From Cryptomeria japonica (taxonomy: Eukaryota; Streptophyta; Pinopsida; Cupressales; Cupressaceae), in NCBI RefSeq assembly GCF_030272615.1, contig NC_081415.1, positions 371,917,809 to 371,981,808 of the forward strand: a stretch of 64,000 nt of DNA, written 5' to 3'. The notes beneath the pieces are model-generated. The model did not search any database and was not told the origin of the DNA. It worked only from the letters and a program-made list of their open reading frames with translations. Made by a program: the position numbers and the translations under genes. The stretch's first letter is position 1. Each line of letters begins with the position of its first letter. Shown here piece after piece: positions 33,080 to 43,038 of the stretch.

Positions 33080-36000
33080 CTAGATACAGTCCAGTTTGAA
33101 CAAGGATTTCGCCTCACACGCAAGTTTACTCTCCCCATTAATGGTAATGATTTTCTCAGATCGGCAGGCCAGGTTGGCTACCTAGTTAACACATGAGTTA
33201 GCTTCCCTGTAAACATGTGTGAATACACACATATCTAAGGTTTCACTTATTTCCTTTGCGGCCTTAATAGCATTGTTTATAGACCAAGAGGGCGGGAACA
33301 CCTTATTCAAATAATTTATGATATTCAAAGAGTCACCTTCACACCATACTCTGGTATAATTGGCTTCCTTTGCTAGAACCATCCCATGATAAGAAGCCAT
33401 GGCCTCAACACCATGATTAGTTTGACTTCCAATAGGGATACATTTAATGGTTTTTCATTTTGCCCATTCATCCCTTAAAACCACACCACACCCCGCATTG
33501 CCAGGGTTACCCTTTGAAGTGCCATCGAAGTTGATTTTCATCTAGCTATGAGGAGGGCTTTCCCATTTCACACCTTCTCTAGGATTAGCCTGAAAGATGT
33601 CACTTCCCTTTAATTTCCAATTATTGAGAATAATATGATCATCCCAATCTTTGGGGTTGGATATTCCACCCATGATGTTGATATTCTCCACTATATTTTG
33701 TTTGATTTTCTCAAAAATTATTTGAGCCTTAGATGCCTTCTCTCTGAACACTCTTTCATTTCTCTCTTTCCATATTCCCAAGCAAATATGAGGTAAAGCC
33801 AATCTCCATAACAAAATTATAGACTTATTCCTTGAGGGGTGATGCCATGAGTTAAAAACCTCTTGGATAGATTCCAGAAAGACCCAACTGATATTGAAGA
33901 AATCCAGACATCTAGCCCAGATGTTAGCAGAGAAGGGACAGTGGAAGAACAAGTGGTTAATGGTTTCCTCATTCTGCATACAAAGAAGACAAACACTAGG
34001 CATACAAAATCCTCTAATTTTGAGGTTATCAATAGTTAAAATTTAATTTTGAAGGACAGTCTAGAAAAAAATATTAATTTTGAGAATTAAGCCTTTCACC
34101 CAAGCCGTAGCCTAGCAAGGACTCTCCAAATTAGAAAACTATTGATTATAGAGAGAGGCAACAGAAAAATTTACCATTTGCTGTAAGTTTCCAGATTAGC
34201 GGGTCATCATCATCGACCACCACCATGGAATTCATAATTTTGTTCAGATTACCAAGGGAGGGATCAACTAGGGATAATTCCTTCCACTGTCCATCATTCC
34301 AGTAGTCACCCACCATAGTGTCATATTCTTCCTTACATTGATCCTAAAATTTGCCCAAATCAGGGCTATCACTTAACAGGGAGTCAAGAAACCAAGAGTC
34401 TTCCCAGAATTTAATGAAATTACCTTTTCCCACCTTCCATTTCACACCTTTAGCAATTAGATCTCTAGTTCTTGTAACATTTTTCCAAATGTTCGAGCCA
34501 ATCGGGATATCTTCAGCATTGAGGAAACTTTGAAGGGTAGGGAATTGTCTTTTATACTTATTGTCCCATATCAATTTTCTTTCTCCTTGAGCGTTATAAC
34601 CTCCCCATATCTACTTAGCCATGAGAAACTCATTCATGTCTCTAATTCTTCTAAGGCCAAGACCTCCCTTTCTTATAGGTTTACAAACCTTATCCCATGC
34701 AATCATATTCATTCTCTTCTTTTCCTCAACCCTTGTCCACATAAAATTTCTTTGAATTTTTTCAATAACCTTTGCAAACTTGGCTAGAATTCCAAAAAGT
34801 TTGATGACATAAAGTGGAATACTCTGAAGAGTAGATTTCAAAAGCTGGACCTTACCAGCTTGGCTGAGCAGAGAGCCTTTCCATCCAGCTAACTTCCTAT
34901 GAAATTTATCCACAAGAGTACCCCAGAAAGTATCAGGTGGGACTTGACATAAAGGGAGCCCAAGATAGGAAGCAAGAAGATTTCCCAATTGGCATCCCAA
35001 AATGTTACTAATTTTTATCTGTCTTCTTTCTTGAGTGTTGATAAAATAGACAAAACTTTTAGACCAATTTATCAATTGATTGGTAGCTGTCCCATAACTA
35101 TCCAAAGCTTTCTTTAAGCTCCTAGAATCTTTCACTGAAGCATTCCCCATAATAATAGAGTCATCCACAAATTGCTGATGGGAGCAAACTTGGTCTGTCG
35201 AAGAAGGTTTCAGCCCACAAAAATCACCCTTCTCAACAAGTTTACCAATAAATCTTCCCAAACATTCTGCCATGATAGTGAAAAGAACCGGGGATAGAGG
35301 ATCCCCCTATCTGATACCCCTTGAGGATTTGAAAAAGGGGGAAGGAGACCCATTGATTAAAATAGAAAAAGAAGCAGAGGATACCAATTGCATAATAAGA
35401 CAGATACTTCTAGAGCAAAAATCAAAAGCAGAAAGAACATCCATCATAAATCCCCAGTCAACTCTATCATACGCTTTAGATAAGTCAAGCTTCAAAAGAA
35501 AGCCTTTTTTTAGCACTAGAGAGAGAGTGAATATTTTAATGGACCATTATTATCAAATCCAAAATTTGTCTCCCAGGGACAAAGCCGCTTTGCTAGGGAC
35601 AAATGATAGAGGGAAGCAGAGTCAAGATTCTAGATGTCAAAACCTTAGAGATGATCTTGTACAAAGAGTTGCATAGGCTGATAGGTCTAAAAAGATCCAT
35701 GGAATCAACACCCATATTTTTGGGAATAAGGGAAATGAAAGTGCCATTCAATTCTTTCAAAATTCTTCTTGCACCAAATAATTCTTTCACAACACTAGAA
35801 ACATCACCTCCAACAATATGCCAATACATTTGAAAAAAGAACATACGGAAGTCATCCAGTCCCGGGGCCTTGTTACCTTCAAAGGAGTTGAAAAATTTTA
35901 GAATCTCATCATTGGATGGAATAGCAGTGAAACATGAATTTTAATCTGCATCCAAGATAGAGAGGATATAGTCTGTAAGGTCCTTTTGAGCCTGTAGGTC

Positions 36001-36606
36001 CAAGTTTTGTTCCTTAGTCAAGAGGTTGGAGAAGAACTCCAGGGTTGTCTTCCTCAATTCTAACCTGCCACCATTCCTTGATTTTGCTTTCCATATCCGG
36101 GTGTTTTGTCCACATTCTCTCAAATCTATAAGGGAAATGTCTTCTTCCCTTCTTGGCATCATCCGTAAAGGATATAGGATAATGATCCAACTCGGCCCTG
36201 ATATGAGCTAATAAAGAACAAAAATGAGAATTAAACCAATCCAGAGAAATTAAAGCTCTGTCGAGCCTGACCTGAATTAAGTCTTCACCACTCCTTCTAT
36301 TGGTCTAGGTATATTTAACCCCTTGCAAATCCAGATCATGGAGAGCATGATTATTGATGAACTTCATCAAATCCAATCTGCTATCCAGATTGGTTTGGTT
36401 CCCTCCCTTTTTCTCATTTTCCCTCAAAGGGGTATTGAAATCCCCCATAATAATCTAGCTATCTTCAGAAAACTTACTTCTAAACGAGGATAAAATTTTC
36501 TAGAAATCACTTCTACCAGTATTGGTGTTTGGGGCATACACATTAGTCAAGACCCAAGAAGTACCCTCTTTCAAATGCTTAAATCTAATGCAGGCCAAAT
36601 TGTTGT
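33080..36606 (-). pseudogene. LINE ORF2, distal part: endonuclease C-terminus, RT, zf-RVT, RNase H
   Basis: From 36606: endonuclease C-terminal half with VLTNVYAPNTNTG, IIMGDFNTPL and ELDHYPISF. RT: GTFISLIPKN (35740), FRPISLCNSLYKIISKVL, LLKLDLSKAYDRVDWGF (35490), a GDPLSPVLF box after a stop at 35307, and the catalytic QFVDDSIIMG (35155). Thumb to 34611 (YLGLPLCQVP, WKGSLLSQAGKVQLLKS, GGLGLRRIRDMN). zf-RVT at 34003-33700 (CLLCMQNEETINHLFFHCPF). RNase H at 33541-33182 (INFDGTSKGNPGNAG, EAMASYHGMVLA, YREANSCVN). Multiple stops and frameshifts. It nicks the target DNA and copies the LINE RNA. Confidence 0.9.
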
Positions 36607-38333
36607 TGTAGTCACATAAATCTGTCCACTTGATTAAATGAATATTTAATATTTATTTGATTATTTAACCATCAATTAATAATTAATTAAATTAATATAT
36701 TTAATTAATTCATCTTAACCCTCCTCCTATTAATTAAATAAATTATTCAATTTATTTCATTTAATTCACTTAACCAAATTCAGACCATTAATTAAATAAA
36801 TAAATCATATTTATTTAATTAAATCTTCTCTCACATTTAAATAAATTAATATTTATTTAAATTCCCCCAAAATCCCACCTCTCACATTTAAATAAATTAA
36901 CATTTATTTAAATCACCTTTATCCTCCACCCACTTGTATTTTCCTACAAATGCAAGTTGCACAACTATTTTAAATAAATCATTTATTTAAATCACCTTTA
37001 TCCTCCACCCACTTGCATTTTCCTACAAATGCAAGTTGCACAACTATTTTAAATAAAAAAATTATTTATTTAAAATCCTATTCATCCTCACCCACTTGAA
37101 ACCTTTAATGGTTTCCCTTAAAGTCTTCAAACTTAATGGCTTTAAAGTCTTCAAACTTGATGGCTTCCTTCTATAGTCTTCTTAAGCCTTTAATGGTTTC
37201 CCTTAAAGTCTTCAAACTTAATGGCTTCCCTTAAAGTCTTCTTAAGACTTTAATTGCTTCCCTCAAAGTCTTCAAGCATTTTAATGCTTTATCTTCCTTT
37301 TTCTCATTTAAATAAATTAATATTTATTTGAATATTTATCCAAATGCAAATTACACCATTTCATTGAAATAAATGATTTTATTTTAATTGAAAATACCAA
37401 AATTCCTCCCACTTGCATTTTCCTACAAAATCCACTTGCATGCCTAAACCCCTTCTAGATTCTTCTAAACCCTTCCTAATTAACCTAATCCATCCCCTAA
37501 ATATTGTCATATTCATAAGCAAATTGGAGTCACTTCTCAAAGACTCCAAAGTCTTTGAAAAGCAATTAATGCTTTGTGTGTTCAACAAATTAACCTCTAA
37601 AGTCTTCCAAACCACTTATGGCTCTTACATGATCATTAATGGTTAATTCCACTTGCACCCATGGTTAAGGACTTTGACCCCTAACTTAACCCTCATGTAA
37701 CCCATGTGTCTCTTCAAAGCATTTATTTGTTTGACTAGGGTAACCATCATGTCCCCTCAAGCATTTAATGCTCCTTATCTCTCCTCTCAAGCCTCCTCAT
37801 GGTGACACTTGTCAACATGGGATTGGGTTGAAAGTCTCACATGGATTGAATATCTTTCAATCCTAACCCTTGTTAAGATTGCTCAATCTTAACCCTTCAT
37901 TTCCCCATTTCTTCTATAAATAGAACCCTTCTCCTCAAGCAAAGGAGGCAGCATTAGAGTATTGTTGTTATACTGGCATTAGCATAGAGCTTTTTCATAG
38001 CATCACTATCTACACTTGCATAGCATTTGCTAATCATATTCAACCATCTTGAATCTCCATATGGCATCCATGGCTAGTGCTAAAAGATAAGAGCTACACT
38101 CATTTGGGACTTGGAGAGGGGAGAAACAAGGGAGAAGCATTGAAAGGCATCATGGAAGCATCTTAGGGAGGCTCTTCTCCTTTCTTTTATTTTGTTAAAC
38201 TTCTTTCATGCTTTTTGAAATCTCTTTTGATATGTTTGGAATGGTTTTTAGTTCTTTGTTTTGTTTTTATGGTTGAAACTAACTTATTAACATTGAACTT
38301 TGTTGTTCCCTTGTCCCCATTTCCATGACATCA
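36607..38333 (+). mobile_element. Solo LTR (Gypsy-like, 1727 bp) inside the LINE endonuclease
   Basis: tgtagtcacataaatc ... ccatgacatca, with the perfect 5-bp TSD gttgt (36602-36606 and 38334-38338). Removing it with one TSD restores the endonuclease frame. TATA box ctataaatagaac at ~37914. The 5' end (tgta..cataaa..attaaat) resembles the style of the Tat LTR. Internal tandem repeats: a ~100-bp unit (atcctccacccacttg..caagttgcacaac) at 36920-37060, and a ~45-bp aagtcttcaaacttaatgg unit at 37110-37290. No coding sequence. Confidence 0.85.
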
Positions 38334-38588
38334 GTTGTCTTGAATCAACACTTCTCCTTTTACATTATTTTTATTCCAGAAAGTAGCAATACCTCCTGAT
38401 GCCCCTTCTGAACTACCACCACTAACTCCTCTATTACTAAACATTTTCAAACATTCAACCTTATCCTTAGTTATTTTGGTTTCCTGAATCAAAAAAATAT
38501 CTGGGTTTTTGTCTCTAATCATACTTTTTATTAAATCATGTTTGTGAGGATTATTCAATCCTCGAATGTTCCAGGAGATAATCTTCAT
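38334..38588 (-). pseudogene. LINE ORF2 start: endonuclease N-terminus
   Basis: Begins at ATG 38588 with MKIISWNIRGLNNPHKHDLI and IFLIQETKI, the apurinic-type endonuclease signatures (Asn and catalytic Glu motifs). The ATG overlaps the ORF1 stop as atga (38585-38588). It is cut after VLIQDN by the solo LTR at 36607-38333 and continues at 36606. Confidence 0.9.
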
Positions 38589-40100
38589 GACATTTTAGAA
38601 ATACCTATCTCAAAGATGGTTCTTTGGGTCCCGTCTGCTAGATTCTTGGTTGTTTCCGTCATCCTCTTCTTTGCATTTGAATATCTTCCAGGTGATGTAT
38701 GCTGAGCTCCCACATCCCCTAGTGTGCTTCTCGTATTTCTGGTGGTCGTATTATTGTTATTACTATTATTATTCTTTTTGTTTTTCTTGTTCTTTCTTTT
38801 ATCCTCCATTACTTCTTCCTCCTGCTTTGTCCCACTCTTTCCCAAATCCTTTTTTATATCTTCTTCATCTCCCCATCTTGGTTCATTTTCCTCCGGGAAA
38901 GTCAATTTGACCTGGGCCGGGAAGGCTAATGATATCTCTGAGAGCCCTTGCTCAAAGATATTGTTAGGTTGAGCATCTTGGATCCAGCTTGCTCCATTTT
39001 CTAACTCGGAAAATTTTCCTACTGAGTTAAAATTGTCTCCCTCTTCCTTGGTAATCTTTGGATTGACTATCTCCCTTATCCATCTGACTACTATCCCATT
39101 TCTCACTGTGAGCTAAATTTTGTTCTGTCATATCCTTTTGATTGTTTTGACTGCTAACTTTTGACTTTCTTTCTCCATTGTTAGAATCCTTTCCACTATT
39201 CTCCTGCTCCTTTTCTTGCTGGGAGATCTTATATTTCTCTCCTTTCTTCATTTCATCTCCCGATTCCCTAACTAATACCTCCTCGGTCCTTCCTACCTAG
39301 GACCATTTCTCCTGATCTGAACCATCAGAAGGAGAGACTTTCAAAGAATTATTCACCTTTTTCCATACTTTAGTTTGGGTTTGAGTTCTGGTCACATTGC
39401 TTGGGCATTTTTTATCCCAGTGCCCTACTCTCTTACAATGAAAACAAGCAAAACAGATTGATTCATAAACAATATATTGCATCCATTTGCCTAGTTTTGA
39501 TTCTATCTCTATTTCCTCTGGCATATCCGTCTCAGGCCCAACCCCTACACAAATTCTAGCATAAATAAGTCTTCTTCTGGATGTCATGACCGGGTCAATG
39601 GTGAGAAGCTCCCCAAAAGCATTGGCTATCCCAGCAAACACATCTTCCTCACAATATTCCATAGGAAGCCCAGGTAGCTTTATCCAGACCAGAACTTGGA
39701 CCACAAACTTATCATCCATGCCTGCATTAGGGTACCATTTTTGGATATACATTAAATATTTACCTATTGACCAGGTACCATTGCAAAGGATTTGTCTATG
39801 ATCCTCCTCACATGAAAAAGAAAAGGAAAGACATCCTTTATTCATAGCGACCACATCAACATGTCCTTTCAAATTCCATTTTCTCTTGACAAATCCATGA
39901 ACAACCTCAATGTTAGGTCTCGCCCCAAATAATTTGCCTATAAGGGTAATTTCCATCCGAGCAATATTTTGATCTATAATTTGATCCGAAATGGAAATGG
40001 AGAACTTTCCCTAAGAAACATTCGATGTATTTTCAACCAGAGGCAAGGACGACTTACCTTTGGGTTTGATACCAAATAGAGAGGACCATTTACCAATGGG
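38585..40100 (-). pseudogene. LINE ORF1: DUF4283-like domain and CCHC zinc knuckle
   Basis: ORF1 proteins bind LINE RNA and chaperone it. 39956-39297 is open: MEITLIGKLFGARPNIE, KRKWNLKGHVDVVAMNKG, NGTWSIGKYLMYIQKWYP, QVLVWIKLPGLPMEYC, and the knuckle CFACFHCKRVGHWDKKC (about 39465-39415). In-frame sequence extends upstream past a TAG (~40013), so the true start lies higher. A frameshift near 39110 leads into 39106-38585, a Glu/Lys/Asn-rich tail with KNKKNKKNNN and an Asn/Thr run. It ends TGA at 38585, overlapping the ORF2 ATG. Confidence 0.85.
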
Positions 40101-40507
40101 TCCATTCGATCTGGGGCCCCCATCTAGGTCCCCCAAATTCAAAGGGGTCTCGAGATCCTTCCCATTAGATTATATTCCCTTCACAGGGCCCCTTGAACTG
40201 CTTGGTGCCTGCTATCCTAATACTGCTTCAGGTTTGCCGCCCACCAAGTTTGAATTTTGAACCTAACCGTTTACCTTGTCTGCTACAATCTGCTCCACGC
40301 GAGATCTGGGATCCCTACCTGGGTCCCCTGAGTCCAAATGGGCAACGGGTTCCTTACCATCTAAACTCTCCCCCTCCAAAGGACTCCCTGAATCGCTTGC
40401 TACATTCTATCCTGCTGCTGAACCAGTTCTCCCGCCCTAAAAAATTGAATTTTGGGCCCGACCATTCCCCTTGTCCTCTCCACTCCTCTCCATTCTTGCT
40501 TCCCCAG
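40101..40507 (-). other. LINE 5' region
   Basis: Rather G/C-rich compared with the surroundings, as is common for LINE 5' UTRs. Remnants of an upstream ORF1 start may lie here, but stops prevent a call. The outer edge is fixed by the TSD at 40508. Confidence 0.5.
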
Positions 40508-40517
40508 TGTGTATGTT

Positions 40518-40591
40518 ATAATAAGGTAAAATCTTATATTACCGATAGAACACTGATTCACCCCCCCTCTCAGTGTTCTTGGATTCCAACA
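40518..40591 (+). repeat. 5' LTR of the pol-less element, second part
   Basis: ataataaggtaaaatc to ggattccaaca, matching the end of the 3' LTR (51230-51304), with the gattcaccccccc tract. The first part is at 30640-31021. Confidence 0.9.
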
Positions 40592-40593
40592 AT

Positions 40594-40605
40594 TGGTATC
40601 AGAGC
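40594..40605 (+). other. Primer-binding site tggtatcagagc
   Basis: Perfect initiator-Met tRNA PBS of Copia type, 2 bases after the LTR end at 40591. Confidence 0.95.
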
Positions 40606-41778
40606 CTGGTACCTCGGAGGAAGTTTAATAGCTTGAGGAAGATCCTGAAACCAGAATCATTGAACATGGCTATGGAGAGGCAACTTGAGATGGCACTTCA
40701 GGATTATGATGTCAAAATGATGAAGAACTTAAAACTGCAAGATGAATTGAATTCTGCTAATGAGTTTATTCTTGTTCTACAAGAAAGGTTATCATCAGCT
40801 CAAGCTAAGAGAAAGGAACTTTTGCAAAACTAGGATGATGAATAGAAAAATGCACTTAAGGAACAATGTTAGAAACTGAGTCAAGCAAACATTCTCATGA
40901 AGAATGAAATGCAAGACCTGACTATGAGGTTATCAAAAGATATTGAGGACAGAAAGAAGAAGGAAGAAAATCTTGCTATATCTCTGAAGAACAAATTTGA
41001 AGAATGTGGTAGATTGACTCATGAGAATAATCTGTTGAGAACTGATTCGATACAATCCCATAATAATGAACAAGAGCTAGAGAGACAAATAATGACTCTA
41101 AGAGATGATCTGACTACTGCAAGTGAGTATAAAGAAAAAATCAGGATTAGTGTTGCACGGTTGGATGATTCATTGAAAAGACAAAAGCAAAGTGAATATT
41201 CTAGAGGACTTGGATTTGTACAAGGTGAAAGCTCTGGCATTGCAAATGAAGATCAGAAAATCGGTATGCAGAACTCATCTAACCAGAGGAAATCGGTAAG
41301 GCAATATAATTCTTACAAATTCAATGGTAGATGTTTTGTTTGTAATAAATTTGGGCATATGGCTAGATAATGTAGAAATAGAGGAAATCAAAACTACAAT
41401 TCAATTCCCGGTCAATGTACAAATTGCAAGAAATATGGTCATAAGTTAGAAGATTGCAGAATGAATGTTAAATGTCATGCATGTGGAAAGTTTGGACATT
41501 TGGTTAATCAATGTAGGTCAAGTAATGACACCGAATATGTCAAAGAAATTCAGAAGAACAATGTTACATGTTATGCATGCAACAAAATAGGTCATATTGC
41601 TAAGTACTGCAGAAGCAAGACTACACCGGTTAGCAATGATAAAGAAAATGAGAAAGGAAAGAAGAAGGTAGATGAAATACAAAAAGATCACACCAAGAGA
41701 TGGGTTATAAAATATGAAGAACTAAGTGGAGATGCAACTACACCGGTAACTACACCTGTGACTCCACCAGTAGAATAG
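40606..41778 (+). pseudogene. Gag-like protein: coiled coil plus four CCHC zinc knuckles
   Basis: One frame with five stops. The N-terminal ~210 residues are helical and charged, predicted coiled coil by eye (QLEMALQDYDVKMMKNLKLQ, ELERQIMTLRDDLTTASEYK). Four CX2CX4HX4C knuckles follow: CFVCNKFGHMAR(stop)C at 41335, CTNCKKYGHKLEDC at 41419, CHACGKFGHLVNQC at 41476 and CYACNKIGHIAKYC at 41572. Stops at 40831, 40843, 40870 and 41368 are TAG or TAA where Gln or Trp codons fit. The tail is Thr/Pro-rich (TTPVTTPVTPPVE). It lacks a recognisable capsid domain; likely RNA binding. Confidence 0.75.
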
Positions 41779-42142
41779 AGCATTCCTGCACCGATAGGAA
41801 ATTCAACTGGTAAGTGAGGCATACGCCTTAGGGGTTAGAAAATTCATTGCAAATCTTGCATATTCCTCGAAAGAGATCTGGAGAGTGGTATTGATCATTT
41901 ATGGAGGTTTATTGGGCATAAAACTATGAAACCGACATCTGGTAGGGTACATCGCTAAGCATTTATGACAGTGATGAATTAGGGTTTACTCACTGATAAA
42001 AAGGGAAAATGGACTCATTTTCACTCACCCAACACTTGAGAAAACAAGAGCAAGCAAAGGCATTCCAAATAATTTCTAGCAGTCATCTAAGGAGTAATCA
42101 AAACCCTTCAACCGATGACTATTTTCTAGGTATTTCTTTGAA
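41779..42142 (+). other. Spacer between the two ORFs of the pol-less element
   Basis: No protease, integrase or RT motif in any frame. It ends 20 bases after tatttctttga and before ATG 42143. It may be a decayed extension of the gag-like ORF. Confidence 0.5.
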
Positions 42143-43038
42143 ATGGCATCCGGATCATCATCTGCTCCTACTTTCATCACAAATCCCACTATTGTTGAGG
42201 TTAAGGATAGGCTTAGGCTTGTTTTCAAGGAAGTTCCCCAAATTGCTATGAAGGAAGACTCTACTGGTGCATTTTTTAGGGTTCCTGATGGCGTGGTTTA
42301 TACGGAAGATGTCAAGGAATATATTCACTACACATTGGAGGATTTAGGCACAAAGGAAATCAAGGGAATGTATCAATTTGTGGTACTAGGCAGGTCCGAA
42401 ACAATCAAGACAGAATATCAAATCATTGAGGATCTAGGGTTAACCAAAATCCTATACATACCAGAATTCAAGGATGAAGTGATCAAATATGTTCTTAGGA
42501 GGGTCCATAATGAATTCATCTGGCTGGACCGGCCCCACATGATCACCAAAGAAGCTATTCAGGAGGTCACCAGCTTACCCAAAGTTGGACAGGAACTAGG
42601 TAAGAAGATCTCCAACACTGTGGTTGAGAAGCTCATCGATGCAACCCATGATGGAATATCAATGAGGGTCAACACCATCAAAGACATAGATGTGAAATTT
42701 GTCAGTATGATTGTTGGCTACAAGGTAACTCAATCAAGTCGATTGAACTCTGTTGTCAGTTCCTATATCCATGTTGCACACCAAATGATAAAGAATAATG
42801 AAAAGTATGACTTGTGTGAATGGTTAAGGAGTGAATTAATGATTAATCTTGGCAAGATCAAAGGTGTTAAGAAAGGAACTTTCCGGTTTGGCAATCGTAT
42901 TGTCTATTTGATGATGTACTTCATGAACGAGCTACTGAATTTGGGAAAGAAACATTAGGCTCATGACATACTGGTAGGTATGCAAATCAAAGATGCAATC
43001 ACCACTCTTGGTAGTAACAGGGATGAGAAGCTTTGGGG
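42143..43038 (+). pseudogene. Accessory ORF2 of the pol-less element, N-terminal part
   Basis: A 271-residue open stretch from MASGSSSAPTFITNPTIVEV, then in-frame continuation to 43038, where a 4.9-kb insert cuts it. Motifs: YIPEFKDEVIKYVLRRVHNE, FIWLDRPHMITKEAIQEVTS, VVEKLIDATHDGISMRVNTI, VKFVSMIVGYKVTQSSRLNS, YDLCEWLRSELMINLGKIKG, FRFGNRIVYLMMYFMNELL. It is helical with no signal peptide or catalytic motif. The F/W...ITKEAI..V..LP..G run recalls plant transposon-protein and mobile-domain families. The layout parallels the LINE third ORF. Function unknown. Confidence 0.7.

Larger units (their letters stand above)
31022..40507 (-). mobile_element. L1-type LINE with RNase H and a third ORF
   Basis: Flanked by the perfect 10-bp TSD tgtgtatgtt (31012-31021, 40508-40517), as expected of target-primed reverse transcription. 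On the -: ORF1 with DUF4283-like domain and CCHC knuckle, ORF2 with endonuclease, RT, zf-RVT and RNase H, then a third ORF. The length without the solo LTR at 36607-38333 is about 7.75 kb, apparently full length. No clear poly(A) is seen at the 3' end (+ strand ttgattaagtaaaaac at 31022). Confidence 0.9.

Noticed and set aside
35272-35676. 134-residue + strand ORF
   Set aside because: Antisense of the LINE RT catalytic region.
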